A stretch of DNA of 64,000 bases from Fomes fomentarius (taxonomy: Eukaryota; Basidiomycota; Agaricomycetes; Polyporales; Polyporaceae). Under the pieces are notes generated by a model, which worked only from the letters and a program-made list of their open reading frames with translations, had not been told where the DNA came from and did not search any database. The number at the start of each line of letters is the position of its first letter. The first letter of the stretch is position 1. The position numbers and the translations under genes were made by a program. Shown here in pieces: positions 37,101-49,308 of the stretch. The DNA lies in NCBI GenBank assembly GCA_022606135.1, contig JABYQN010000009.1, positions 1,885,001-1,949,000 of the forward strand, written 5' to 3'.

Positions 37101-37174
37101 GTAGCTTGACGCTTGTTGGGTCGGTCGGCATCTGGCGACGTTGATGCTGGTCGTTTAGGAAGAGTGGAAAGCAT
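34167..37174 (-). CDS. BUR1: Cyclin-dependent kinase Bur1/Cdk9 (P-TEFb kinase)
   Basis: Kinase that phosphorylates Spt5 and the RNA polymerase II tail during elongation. The N-terminal extension of about 390 residues ([15 protein letters not shown], then Pro/Arg/Ser-rich with RSP repeats) is much longer than in yeast. The kinase domain starts with [13 protein letters not shown] near 35980. It shows [14 protein letters not shown], the cyclin-binding PVTALRE helix, the [10 protein letters not shown] catalytic loop, DFGLA, and the activation loop [18 protein letters not shown]. The C-lobe ends near [16 protein letters not shown] final exon (34730-34167) encodes a Pro-rich tail with a Gly run before the stop at 34167-34169. 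The frame is open upstream to an ATG at 37279, so a longer start is possible. All catalytic residues appear intact. Confidence 0.92.
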
Positions 37175-37415
37175 GTCGAGCTCGACGCCGAAGACGTCGC
37201 GGTCGAGTGTGGAGAACTGTGCGCGTAACCTGCAGCCACACTTCACAAGGTACCGCTCGTTATATAAGCGGCGCTTCACTCATACATGCCATATCAGGCA
37301 ATTCTGGTGTATGTTCATCTTACCCCAGATCCTCATACATGTCCCGTAGGCTTAGTTACATCGACAAGGACAGTGTGCTGGTGTGTTATAAGGCTAGCTG
37401 GAGTACCAATAGTTG

Positions 37416-39948
37416 CCTCAGCCTACTTCCGGATTCTCCTTGTACCACCCTTTCATCCCGGTCTTGTTCTCGTAATACTCCAATGTCTTCAACACCTTGT
37501 CGAAGGTTAGGTATTTGTTCACGCAAAGCATCTAGCATATGGTTAGCGAAGCTATCATAGATACACCACAATAGCTCACAATGAGGAACGCCCTGAGGGC
37601 TCGCCATCCTGCGGCCAGGTGGATCATCTCCCAATACTGGTCAATGAACTTCTTCACGCCCTCGAAGTAATCGTTGAAGATGAAATCGATCCTGTGGAAC
37701 CCAGGTTATGATCATGATGTTCGATACTATGCGGTTCATCGGAAACTCGCCTGTGCACCATGATATACCGATTCCATAGCGCAAGCATTACTTTGTCCTC
37801 GTCACGCACGTCCTCCATTTCGAAAAGTAGCTCCTCACGGTCGATAATCGCCCAAGACATGATGCCAAATTCCTCCATGGGAAGGGTGTTGAGTAGATCG
37901 AAGAGGCGCGGACCGCCGATCCGGCACGAATATAGTGGCTGTCCATCAGGTCCTGTCTCAGGCAAGTACGGTGGTTGTGCTGCAGGACCAAGTGAATCGA
38001 ATGGTGGTGGAGGGCTAGGGTAACGTGCGGGTAGGGATCCTCTATACGATATCCTCGTCGCTGTGGTCAAACCAAGCCTTCCTGCTCGTGGGCCTGGGGA
38101 GTGAAGTTGCTTCACTATAATTGAAGGGGTAGGCGAGGCTGACTGCCTGATCGGTTTCGTCTCTTCGTGTTCCTCATTCACAAGAAGAGGTGGGGGTGTG
38201 GCCGGGAGAGAACTCTCATCAGAGTCGCTCTGGGGCAGATCGCGGGCCTTGTCTGAGGGTTCCCTGAAAACATAACGAAATTGAGTGGGCGATTATGGAA
38301 GGAGCGGATGGTGACCCACCTAGAGGACTCCTCAGGCGAATCTTCCTCAACCTCTACGATGTCCGGGATGACCAAGTTGATCTTCCAATGCCATTCTTGC
38401 TCCTCAGTCACACCGTTTGATTGTGGGACCCTCTGCAGTGTATGCGTCCACTTCGTCTTCACTTCGGCATGGTCCCGATCAAGGTGGAATACAAGCATTT
38501 CACGCCTGTTGAACGGCTTGTGAAGCTCGCAAAGCGGACACCGCCAGTCGGACATGCTTCCCATGAACGTCTGATACGCTCCCCCACCATCTGAACTAGA
38601 GTCGCTGTGCGAACCCCTATCTAGAGAATACCTGTACACCACCTTCACCGTACCCCTTGGATCGTTACGGGGATGGATTCGCACTCCAGCCTGTCTGCAA
38701 CGCGCCTGGAACCCCTTCTTGAGGTTGCGAAGTAAGAACGGGAGCTTACGATACTGACGCTGCCGAAACTGGGTGAACGTGAGTGCGTTGAACGCCACGC
38801 GAAGTTCGTCGATGTCTTCGTCTGATGAATCCAAGAGGGAGATAACATCTTCGGGAGACCCTGGGATGTCTTGACGCTTCCGCGCCTTCTTCGTGGTTTG
38901 AACCAGCCTCGGAGAAACGTCTTCGTCGTCATCGTCATCATCACCATCATCCGAGTCAGAACTACCACTGATCTTCAGCTTCCTGGCAGCTTTCGATATC
39001 TGTCGAATCCGCGCGTCGGGCGGAGCGATCTTGCGTGCTGCCTTGAAAGCTCTCTGGCCGCCCTTGCGACCCGTTGCGATAACCATCCCTCTAAGGGGAA
39101 ACGTGATTGATTGGTACCCAGATGGATGAGAAGAACCTACCGATCACTAAGTTCATCTTCGCTCGATTCGGACGCACTATCCTCGCTATCACTCCTCCCA
39201 ACAACCAGCTTTCCACCACGTCCAACGTGCACCTGTGCAATTTGTATCGCGCCTCCCGGTGGTAGGTGAGCTGAAATCCGCCTGAACGAGGGTGATTGTG
39301 CATTTATCGCCCGCTTCTTAGGAGACTGCATGGCACGGCGCTGAACAGACATGGAGGGGAGAGACATCCTAGGTGCGGTTCGTGTGGGTCCCAAAGCAAA
39401 CTCCTCCTGCTCTTTTCGGGCTTCAATCTCCCGCAACTCTTCTACTTCCATGAACGACGGGACCAAGGGCCCAGCTTTCACCGGTAGATTCCGTGTACGT
39501 AGAAGTGGGGCAACTAGTGTGAAGGATGACTGGGGACATTGGGCTGGCGCAGTCGGCACCGACGCCGACTTGCGAAGGAGCTTGCGAGGGTGAACCTCTT
39601 CACCTCGTACGAATGGCCTGTCTGCTGCTCGAGGAACTCCGCCAGCTCGCTTCGAGATGAGTGTCGAATAGTTCTGTCGCCCAACATCGCGGAATTGTTC
39701 CTGTCTATGCACATGCATTCTCAGCCTGGAATAGTGGGCATACCATCTGGTACCCACCTGCCAGCTGAAGACTGACCCAGTAGTTCATTGTTGGTGGACC
39801 GGGAGACATTGCTGTCTACAGTCTTCCGCGCATGGTTCGGACGCAGTGGATCTGGTACTGATTCAGCCGGGCTGCGAGAGGACGGCCTAGAAACTGCATG
39901 CCGATGACCCTGTGAAGGTCCGGGTTGGGCATTGCGACGTGATGCCAT
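37416..39948 (-). CDS. SUZ12: Suz12-like Polycomb protein with zinc finger and VEFS-box
   Basis: Probable core subunit of PRC2, the histone H3K27 methyltransferase complex. ATG 39948 begins MASRRNAQPGPSQGHRHA. Exon 2 encodes SELAEFLEQQTGHSYE. A conserved central part (FRQRQYRKLPFLLRNLKKGF) follows an acidic stretch. Near 38540-38490 is a C2H2 finger: CPLC, 14 residues, H, 4 residues, H. Human SUZ12 has a similar finger. The VEFS-box lies in the last exons: FDLLNTLPMEEFGIMSWAI, DEDKVMLALWNRYIMVHRR, FNDYFEGVKKFIDQYWEMIH, WRALRAFLIMLCVNKYL, ending near YENKTGMKGWYKENPEVG and TGA 37416-37418. It lies in tandem with BUR1 and is divergent from the desaturase. The VEFS call rests on remembered family patterns; I am fairly sure. 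Confidence 0.85.
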
Positions 39949-40350
39949 ATTTCGCGGTTTGCCACACGTCACTCGTGATACTTGGGCTGAAGATTCAATG
40001 GCCTGGTGGCAACTGTCTCGAGAATGGTGCAATGATCCACGAGAGGGACACTATGGCACGATGGAGTCGTACGATTCGCGTCTACCGCAGCTGACCAGAG
40101 GTCGAGGTTGATCGAAGACAGATCTAGGCTCTGTTTGGTAGTGTTAGGATCGAAAGCCTTTGGACAACAGCGCCAAACAGGTTCCAAATTCGTGCCTGGA
40201 ATCTCTGCGCGCGCAACGACGGACTGGAGCCGCTCATGCCAGCAAAAGGCTGCGCCGTCAAGCCTCTGAATCTTTGCTTCTCATCCGCCGCATTCACCCG
40301 CGTATTTCGCAACCGCTCCCTAGTACTTAGCGCGACCTCCTCCAGGCAAG
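39949..40350. promoter_or_regulatory. Divergent promoter region of SUZ12-like gene and desaturase
   Basis: 402 bp between two start codons in opposite directions. No clear TATA box. The 102-codon minus frame reaching to 40032 only extends the SUZ12 frame upstream. Confidence 0.45.
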
Positions 40351-41987
40351 ATGGGTGCTCGTGCAGCTAAGACGATCGGTGCGTTTCCAGCTCGTCCCAA
40401 ACGCTGTCACGCCCACTCTCGGACTTGCGGGACTAATTACCGAATCGAACTCTATGCGATTTTGGATAGACTTCAGCTACTTCGGGGGCGCGGAGTCGCT
40501 CGATGAGGGCCGGTCAGCCCGCCGGACGACGGTACCGAGCCCAACTGCACAGGACGATGGAAAGAAGCACATTGGTCCTCCACAGGACCCTTCGGACTTC
40601 CTGTGGTTGATGACAGAGGAGCCCCATAGGACACGGCGTATGGCAATAATGAAGGCTCATCCTGAGGTGCGTGCTAGTTCATTCTGGGGCTGCTTCAGGA
40701 GTCAGGCAATGAGGGGATTGAGTACAACGGCGCCCTTACGACGAGTAGCATCCGAGCTAGTGTGTCTACTTTCCGTTTGGGCAGTCAATGCTTTCTCAGA
40801 CTTCCAAAGATTCTACCCCATGTACATATGACCTCAGGACTCGGCGCCTTTCTCTCCTGGCTTAAACACGCGTCTGTACTCATGAATTACATCAGGTCAC
40901 AAAATTGATGGGTCATGAAGCTCTCACCAAATGGGTAGTTCTCGGTGTAGTCAGTCTGCAAATCGGACTTGCCTACCTCCTACGAAACTACCATCCGCTG
41001 TCCCCTGTATTCCTCCTCACTGCCTACGTGATTGGCGGAACCGCAAACCACAATCTCTTCCTTGCCATCCACGAAATCACGCACAACCTCGCGTTCAGAA
41101 GCGTTCGTGCAAACAAGGCGCTTGCAGTGTTCGCTAACCTACCGATTGGTATCCCGTATTCTGCTGCGTTCAAGGTACGCAATGCGTTTGAGTAGGGATC
41201 GTCTGATGAGCGGAGACGTCGGTTCCACAGAGATATCACATCGAACACCACAAGTTCCTTGGGGAGGACGGAATCGATACTGACCTACCCACCCGCTTGG
41301 AACTGATCTGCCTAAACAATGTCCTTGGCAAGGTGTTCTTTGCGTATGTTCGCGTCTACTCGAACCGTAGTGCGAGATGATGTCCTCACACGTATATGGA
41401 CGGCATGTAGGACGTTCCAGATCTTGTTCTACGCACTTCGACCAGGCTTTGTACGCACGCAAGCCTTCACACTATGGCACTTCGTCAACCTGGTGACACA
41501 ACTTGTCTTCGACTACGTTCTCGTCACGGCATTCGGCAAGAGCGCGCTCATCTATCTGATTATGTCCAGCTTTTGGGCGGGTAGCTTGCACCCGCTCGCC
41601 GGGCACTTCATCGCCGAGCACTATGTCTGGGACGGCCTGCAGCAAGAGACCTACTCCTACTATGGCTGTCTCAACATCTTCGCGTATAACGTACGTTGCT
41701 CTATGTGTATTCATCCACCCATGCTGAAACATGATCAGGTTGGTTATCACAACGAGCATCATGATTTCCCATCCGTTGCTTGGACCCGGCTGCCTGCTCT
41801 CCGCGCTCTCGCGCCCGAGTTCTACGACACGATTCCATCTCATCCCTCGTGGCCCATGGTAATCGTGAACTTCATTCGCGATCCCGAGGTCGGCATTTTC
41901 GCGCGTATCAAGCGCAAGCCCAAGGATCGGCTGAAAGACAGTCAGAGCACCCCGTCATCAGACACTCTGAAGGAAACCTCTACCTGA
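40351..41987 (+). CDS. DES1: Sphingolipid delta-4 desaturase
   Basis: Membrane di-iron enzyme that puts the 4,5-trans double bond into dihydroceramide, an early step to glucosylceramide in fungi. A 28-nt first exon (MGARAAKTI) joins an exon from 40518 (VPSPTAQDDGKKHIGPPQDP, then FLWLMTEEPHRTRRMAIMKAHPE). Later exons carry the three His boxes: HEITH near 41076, HIEHH near 41240 and HNEHH near 41750. At least four hydrophobic spans lie between them (GVVSLQIGLAYLL, SPVFLLTAYVIGGT, FWAGSLHPLAGHF and others). The Lys-rich C terminus ends at TGA 41985-41987. The order and spacing of the His boxes match the DES/DEGS family. The gene is complete, of about 370 residues. Confidence 0.92.
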
Positions 41988-42454
41988 TCTAGACCTAAAG
42001 CTCGAGGTCCTCTGGTCCGGGGACTTCGCACGCGGATATTTTGTATACTAGTAGTCGCACGGTAGTCTTTGGTTGTATTTAGGGCAACGGACGCTTTCAA
42101 TCCCCTTTCGGTCGAACGCAGGCATTTATTTGCACAAGTGCGGATGATTGGAAATGGTGAGATCGTGGTCAAGTGGTCTGAGGCATTCTATTCGCAATGG
42201 TCGACGCAACAGGCAAGTAGGTAACATGTCCAAACAATTCCACGACCAGTGCAAGCAATGCTAATAGATATGCTATATTGACGCAGAAGCTCCGACCTTA
42301 CTTCGTCGAAGTGGCTTCTACTTACGGCATCCAATGACGGGCTGTCGGTCCGTCGCTTACTACATGCTACACGTGGTTACATACCATCAAGTCAAAAGTC
42401 TCGATCACTCGATTCGTCGGCGCTGCTTGACCCATCCTTCCACCATCCAATCTT
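41988..42454. other. Intergenic between desaturase and permease
   Basis: About 470 bp; holds the desaturase 3' region and the permease promoter. No gene seen. Confidence 0.5.
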
Positions 42455-44560
42455 ATGGAAACCCCACTGGACGACGAAAAGACCGGTATCGTTGTCGACG
42501 AACAGGTCCGCGACGAGCCGCCTCCCCGGACGCAACAGCGATGGATGAAAAAGACGACCACTTTCCTCGCTCATTGGGGGATCGAAACGAACGGGTATCA
42601 TCATCTCCAAGTTTCACAGGGGTCCCCAGAGCGCTGCAGTAGGCTGATGTGATGTTGCAGGATTGATCCCATAGTTCCGGAAGACAGACAAGATACGAAG
42701 CTCTTCCAGATGTTCTTCGTGTGGTTTTCCGCGAATTTCAACGTTCTCGCGTACGTCTAAACACTCTTCCTGGTGTTCAAAAGAGTACATCTCAACAGCT
42801 CGGGCGAGTAGCTTTGGGACGGGCACTGCTGGCCCTGCCTTCTTTGGTCTTGGTCTCAGAGATAGCCTTATCATTCTGCTGGTTGTCGACTTGATGTGAG
42901 AATTTTGCCCCACAGCTCATTGCTTACATGATTCTCACCAAGGTATACAGTACGTGTGCTATTCCAGCGTATTTGTGAGCTCTCGAATCAACCTGAAATC
43001 GAGCGAAACCTCCGTGCTCACTTGTTCATTCTCTCTCAGTGCAGTCTTCGGCCCCAAGCTGGGAATGCGCACCATGGTGCTTGCACGATACTCTTGGGGG
43101 TGTGTGTCGTGTCGTTCCGGTACTACTTGACACGAGGCCCCTTACAGAAAACGGTACAGGTATTACGGCTCAATCATCCCCAGCGCCTTTACCGTTTTCT
43201 CCATGCAAGGGTTCATGATCCTCAACTGCATCATAGGCGGGCAGACGCTTGCCAGCGTCTCTGACCACCTGAACGAAACTCTTGGAATTGTGATCATAGG
43301 TGTCATATCACTTGTAGTACGTATCAGTCTGCGTGTGCCATTACCTGGACACCTGTACACAAGAATTGACAACACCCGACAGGTCACATTCTTTGGATAC
43401 CGTGTCATCCACTGGTGAGTTCGCATCTTCTCCGCAATGCTCGGATGTCTCCGAGCGTGTTCCCCCTGACAGGTATGAGACCGTGGCATGGATCCCGAGC
43501 GCGATCACGTTTATTGTCATGCTCGGCATTGGTGGAAAGCACCTCGGAAGTAACATCCCTCCGGGCGAGCCGGCCTCTGCGGCAGCTATCTTATCGTATG
43601 GAACTACGGTTGCGTCAAGCGTCATCAGCTGGTGCATGATGACACCTGACTATGGTGTTTACCATACTGCAAAGGCGTCGAGGTGCGTTCCGGATTTCAA
43701 AATTCAAACAATCGTTGCTGACGCCCCGCTCAGTACAAGACTATTCTTGTACAGTTATGCAGGATTCTTTGTCGCCAGCGTCAGTCGCCGTGCATTATCT
43801 TCACCCACAAAACCTCTAATCTTGACAGCTCCGCAAACAGATCGTCGCCCACATGCTCGGTGCTACCTTCGCCGCCGCCGCGCCATTCGTACCCGAGTGG
43901 CAGACTGGCTTCGACAACGGAAACAACGTGGGCGGTCTCCTGCAGGCAGTCCTTGCCCCAGCCGGTGGGTTCGGCAAGTTCCTCACCGTCGTCGTCGCGC
44001 TCTTCACCCCAAGCGCGTGTGCACCCACAATGTACACCTTCGCGTCAAGTTTCATGACCATCCACGCCTGGTTTGCGCGCGTCCCGCGCTATGTCTATAC
44101 CATCATCTCCGAGGCCATGTATGTTCCGTTCCGCTGCGCGTTTTCCGAGTCCCATGAGGTCTTCTTACAAAGGTGGCCATATAGCTTGATCCCCGTGGCG
44201 ATTGTCGGCGCGACGCGCTTCTACACGACCTTTGTCAACATTCTGAACGTGATCGGCTACTGGAGCACCGTCTTTGCCGCGATCGTTCTCGTGGAGCACT
44301 TCATCTTTCGCAAGAACATCTGGGCGTTGTACGACCTCTCGCAATGGAACAAGCCCAGGGAGCTTCCACCTGGCATTGCAGCCATACTTGCTTTCTTATG
44401 CGCTTGTGGAATCATCGTTCCCTGCATGTCGCAAGTATGGTACGTCGGTCCGATAGCTAACGCCGGTGCTGGGGATATCGGGGTTTTGGTTGGCTTCTTC
44501 CTTGCTGTTCTCTTGTATCCGGTGTATAGGGCTATAGAGCGTGCTGTGTCTCGTCGATAG
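42455..44560 (+). CDS. Purine-cytosine permease (NCS1 family, Fcy2-like)
   Basis: Plasma-membrane proton symporter for cytosine and purines. ATG 42455 starts a hydrophilic N terminus (METPLDDEKTGIVVDEQV). Exon 2 has the NCS1 signature FFVWFSANFNVLA, spliced to SFGTGTAGPAFFGLGLRDS. About 12 hydrophobic spans follow, with SAFTVFSMQGFMILNCIIGGQTLA, SAITFIVMLGIGGKH, SWCMMTPDYGVYH, HMLGATFAAAAPFVPEW, ALFTPSACAPTMYTFASSF, NVIGYWSTVFAAIVLVEHF and the C-terminal spans to SRR and TAG at 44558-44560. The domain order fits Fcy2/FcyB transporters, not uracil/allantoin members, though specificity is inferred. It is convergent with the SET-domain gene. Confidence 0.88.
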
Positions 44561-44878
44561 GCTTCTCGTATGGTGAATCCTAGAGAACAGATCCATTCGC
44601 AGAGAGTCCCCGAGATGGTTGGTATTGGGACTCGTCTGCCTTGTTCCTCTTGCGCGCTTCGAGCGAGCAGTATTACGAAGTACGAGCTTCCCTGGGCTCG
44701 GCTTGATTGTGGTACTACATGAACGAGGCCTACACTAGTGGTGCAGAGTCATCTTTCTACTCACGCACTCTATGACTGATGTTGTACAACTTGGAAAACT
44801 GCTTCGAACAACATGATGCCGACTATGCTACAATTCTCAATCCTGCTGTAACGATTCCTCTTCAGTCCTTCAAACACT
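44561..44878. other. Convergent 3' region of permease and SET gene
   Basis: 318 bp between stop codons; no gene seen. Confidence 0.5.
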
Positions 44879-46279
44879 TTAGGGAACGTGAGGGAATGGG
44901 GCACGTTTTGCCCTTCTCCCAAGCAGCGCCCACCAGTCAGTCTCCCGCGGCTTCGCAGCCACGGCAGCCCACCCTCCATCCGATCCAGTAAACGCCTTCC
45001 TTACCAGTGCGGCGTCGGCTGCGTACCTCCGAACGTCCTCCTCCTTCTCCCACACTGAGCACCCCTTGATGAGCCTCGTGAGGACTGGCTCCCAAATCGC
45101 GTCATCGAACCACCCCTCCTGGACCATGCAGAACCATGCCATCTCCATCCGCCGGAAGCCGTCGAGATGGTTGAAGTGGTAGATCTTCAGCCCCTTAAGT
45201 GGCTGTTCCGGAGCGCCTTCGGCTAGCCACTTCTCGAAGAGCACCTCGTCACGCTCAGCTTCTACCGTGCGCAGGTGGATCATCGTGCGCCGCATGTCGC
45301 TCACGGCGCGCAGCGACTCCGGGAGGCTGCACACCTTGCATTTGCACTGGAAGTTGTACTTCTGACTGAGCTCTACCTGACGGTCCGCGTACGTGGAAGC
45401 GCGTGACAAATACGAGATGGTGATTTCCTCCCCAGAAACGACCGGGGCGAATGCGCGGAGCGTGAACGTCATAGTTTCGATATCCCAGGCAACGTGTGCG
45501 TTCGGACGGCAACTGAAGACGTCACATCGGTAAGTCTCGATCCGCTCTCGTACGGCAATAGAAGCCCCCTGGGCTCACCTGTGGTTGACACGAGAGATGT
45601 CTCTCGCAAGCCCCGCATACGCAGCGCGGTAGCCAGGTATCAGGCCAACCAAAAGGGAGTTCGTATCCACGATCCCCTTCAAATCCGAAGGCGCCTCGGA
45701 CCCTTTGCCATTCTGGAGCTCCAGAACAGCGCGCTTGATATCAGCGTCCATCCCATCAACAGCCTTATCGAGGAGCTCCAGAGCATCTTTCCCGGTGCTG
45801 CTCCAGACAGCAGCAGGGTAGACGAATAGGGGTCGCTCGCGGAGTATCGTTTCCCCACGCGCGATGTTCGTCGTAGCGCTCATCCCCAACCCCGCACCCT
45901 CGATCGGGACGATCTTGTGGACAGGTGGCGACGGCGTGGTGAAGGGTTTGGGGAAGTCGGGACAGGTCGTACGAAGCACGTTCGCCATCCCGTCGTACAA
46001 CAGCACGTTCGTACGGAGATGTGACGCTGCGTCGGCGCCCCCAGGTCCGCCCTGCGGAAAGACGACCGAGTTCAATCTGCGGCCGTTGATTTCGCTCTTG
46101 TCGCAGACAAGGGGAGGACACGAGGGACGGTACATGTTCGTTGGGACCGTGACCGTCGCCTCGGGATGGAGTCTCACAACCGTCTTGTTGACCCGTGAGT
46201 GTGCCGTCGAGGCTGGATCCGGAGTTGGGCGGTTGGAGTCTATAGGTACAAGAGGGGGCAGCAGCCTGGCTGTCAGCAT
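44879..46279 (-). CDS. SET-domain protein (SMYD/Set5-like lysine methyltransferase)
   Basis: Putative protein-lysine methyltransferase. The N-terminal exon reads from ATG 46279 (MLTARLLPPLVPIDSNRPTP) to 45585. It contains the SET start: KIVPIEGAGLGMSATTNIARG and GETILRERPLFVYP. An intron is removed so that RVNHS-CRPNAHVAWD forms the NHSCxPNA methyl-donor motif. The second exon has GEEITISYL and a post-SET-like Cys cluster (FQCKCKVCS). The C-terminal helical part ends at TAA 44879-44881. I see no MYND finger between the SET halves. The 5' end is uncertain: a further upstream exon near 46400-46430 is possible. About 430 residues. Confidence 0.82.
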
Positions 46280-47305
46280 CCTGTTCAGGGGTGTGCTCGA
46301 GGGGTGTGCTCAGGAGAGGGGATATGGTGGGGAGACGGGAGGAAGCCATCTAGAGGACAAGCATCAGGTGCATATATATCCGAGACACTTAGGGTTCACT
46401 CACCTTGACATGTCTTCCTTGGTCGACGCTCTTACGTCGATCCACTGACGACCGAATCGAGCGAGAGGCGCGGTGAGAGCCTAGCCTTGGCCACCGTCTC
46501 TATATCGATAAGCTCGCGCTCGGACACACCTTAGCTCCGCACAACACTGATCATGAATGCATGAAACCGAGTCGCGAACGCCAATCTGAGTGCACTGAGG
46601 CGGCTGCCAGTAACGTCTGTATTGCATTCCAAATTGATGTGCGAAGCCCGCCGAACGGGCTATTACGGTCGTAAAGTACAAAGCAAGAGACACAGACGGT
46701 GGACCGGACGGTAATCGGTGGTCATAACATACGTGTGCTGCGGCGTGGGGCGTGGTACCTATAGCTTGTGACTGAGCTGTAGTGCATAGGCCACACAGTA
46801 CTACTGTGCATCTAGCGTGGGTGGGGTGGAAAGTGAGAAGGGAATAGATAGATACATGGGGCATGGATATGAACATGATGATGGATGGGTGTGGATGTAG
46901 AGAATGCCGGTAGAAAAGAGGGGGGGGGAGGACAGGTACCAGGGTTGACGACCGCTAGAGCCAGGCAGCGGCATGGGCGGAAGACAGGATCAAGGTATGC
47001 AACAGCGGGTGATGTAACGGAGACAGCGGAGCGAGGAGAATGTACAGCGTGCGGGCGACACATTGATGATTTAGAACAACAATAAACACCATGCAGATAT
47101 GCAGACATGCAGTTTTGACTGACGAGCGTCCGAAGGCGACGAAAGTTCATGCTAGACAACACAGCGCGCGACCGTGCGCGAGGAACGAAGAGCCAAGAGC
47201 GAGACGAAGATGTGGATAGGATGTACCGTGCTGTGGGTCCAAATCCGAGGGCAGTGAAGGGCCTGCGAGTGTCCGTCCGATGTTCACTAACGGGACCGAA
47301 GTAAC
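46280..47305. other. Intergenic between SET gene and cyclin
   Basis: About 1 kb with the SET gene promoter and the cyclin 3' region. A long minus frame (46812-47729) crosses this stretch but is out of frame with the cyclin exons and is rejected. A G-run of 9 lies near 46920. No other feature seen. Confidence 0.45.
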
Positions 47306-49308
47306 TCATCGCTCCTTGAACAGCGCGCCCTCGCTCCCTTCTTGCTGGGCTGCCAGCATATGTTCTTCCATTGCACGCTGCTCGCGTATGCCTTGCTTCA
47401 AAAGAGGCAACTGCGTCTGCAATGACACTTGGGTGCTTTCCTCCCACATCTGAAGCGCCCAGTCGCGCACGAACACGCTCGCCTGTGAAGCGCGTGGGTA
47501 AGTTCGTCCGTGAGGCACACCACATCTGACATTGACCAACCTTCAAGAACTTCTTTGACGCATACTTCTTGAAGAACGACTGGTGACGAATTGGTTTCAA
47601 GACATAGTTGAGCATGAGGTTCGCTGTAGGAACGATGTCGCTCTCAGAGTACGACGAGTAGTGCGCAAGGTTAGGTGTCTGTAGCATGCGTGTTGTTAGA
47701 AGGATCCCTGGACAGTAGCACGGTTTCACTCACCCAGTCGGGGAACCCGAGGATAAGACGCGCGAGCCAGATTGACGCAGCGGCCAACAACGACGGAGGT
47801 GCCGCAATGAGGCGCCACTCGAGGCACTGGATCTCAAGCAAGTACTTCCCAATGGTACGGACCTGGACGTTGTATTCGTCCGCTTTACTAATCCGGCGGA
47901 GGAAGTGAATGGGGTTAGGGTAGCTCAGGTTCCAGTCAATGGTCTTGAGGACATAACGCTCGGCCTGAAGGATCTCGGCTTCCGTGTACGAGGAGTCCGC
48001 GCAGTAGAGGAAGTTGGTCGCGGAGGGAGCGACAATTTCCTCGACCTTTGCGGCAATGAACATGCACGTGATCCCCACGAGCTGCAACTTCGCGAGCGAA
48101 ACCACACGCGCGGAGAGGAAACGGTCAATGATGTTCACACAGAGGAACAAGGTCTCTGGCAGGAGGCGGAAACGCGAGTGGACTTGGATGAGCCAGTCGG
48201 TCAGGATGCCACGCATTTTCCAGGCGAGGTCCTTCTGATTGGCCATGTAGTGCGGGTTCGGCATCGTCGTTTGCTGTAGGAATGTTGGGGATATGCGCAT
48301 ATATGATCAGACGGAGATAACATACCTCGACCCCCTTGAGGTATTCGAAGATCTCGACGACATACTCGCTAACCATGAGCGGGTCGTCCATGTCCTCTGC
48401 ATCCAAGTCGTCCCAGTAAGGTCCATGCGGATCCGCCTCTTCGTCCTCCTTCACTGCCAGCTCCTCCTCGATTTCCTCCTCATGGAACACATCGGGTATG
48501 TCCGAGGACGTGCGCCGCTTCTTGAACACTCGATTCGCCTCCTCGTCATCGTCGTCCACTTTGGGTCTTGAGATGCGCCGTGGCACTCGCGAAGCAGCGG
48601 GGACGCCAGATCTCGCAGCCTCCCGCGCGGCGACAAACCGCTTTGGTGAAGGGACAGGTGCTATGGGCTGTGGGTCAACAGCCATAGCGTCCTCGTCGTC
48701 CTCTCTTAACGGACGTAATGGTTGGGTCTGACTGCCGCCGGCATTACGCGTCCGACGCGTCGTAGTGGTAGTGACCGCTGTGGTTGTTGTGCTGCTGTCG
48801 ACAACGGTGCGGAGTGGCTTACGGATAGTAGTCGTGGTGGTCTGCTTGAGGACGACACCCTCGAACTTCTCCTTGATATCCTTCACTCGCTCCTTGCCCT
48901 TGAGGTCCGTTGGCCCCAGGCCAACGTGGGTAGGCTTCGCCTTGTTTTCGGGTGGTTTGGGGACCTCGCCAAGAGCCTCGCGCTTGCGCTTGATCTGAGC
49001 AGCAGGCTCGGCCTTGGTTAAAGCCACACCGACAGACTTGGCCCTTGTGGCAGCAGTTGAGGCAGTCGCCCGAGTGAGCCCTGGTGGTTTAGCATTCTCT
49101 GGTTTATCTGCAGCGGACTGTGTGGATGGGGGTTTCGCGCGGGTGGCTGCTGTACGTCCCAGACGTGCTGTCGCGTTCTCCTTGTCTCTGAGGACGGTGG
49201 TGCGACCGACGGCCCTTGTCACACGCCGTGTCTGCGACAGGCGATATTGAGCTCGTTGGAGACGGTGGCATATAATGCAAGGATACTTACGGGTATGGTT
49301 GAAGACAT
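47306..49308 (-). CDS. B-type mitotic cyclin
   Basis: Regulatory partner of Cdk1 at mitosis. A tiny first exon (MSSTIP, ATG at 49308) is spliced to TRRVTRAVGRTTVLRDKENA. A KEN box (residues 23-25) for APC/C degradation is visible. I see no perfect RxxL destruction box in the first 40 residues. A long basic, Thr/Ala/Pro-rich linker follows (including a run of Thr near 48750-48830), then an acidic stretch. The cyclin box begins near 48290 (YMANQKDLAWKMRGILTDW). It has the MRxxLxDWL-type motif, then FRLLPETLFLCVNIIDRFLS and KLQLVGITCMFIAAKVEEI. The C-terminal cyclin fold continues to YASKKFLK, and the last exon ends at TGA 47306-47308. The B-type assignment is from the cyclin-box wording. Confidence 0.9.

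Noticed and set aside
46812..47729. 305-codon minus-strand open frame across the cyclin 3' region
   Set aside because: It matches cyclin exons only over part of its length and then runs through two cyclin introns and the intergenic space. The true cyclin exons splice to a stop at 47306.
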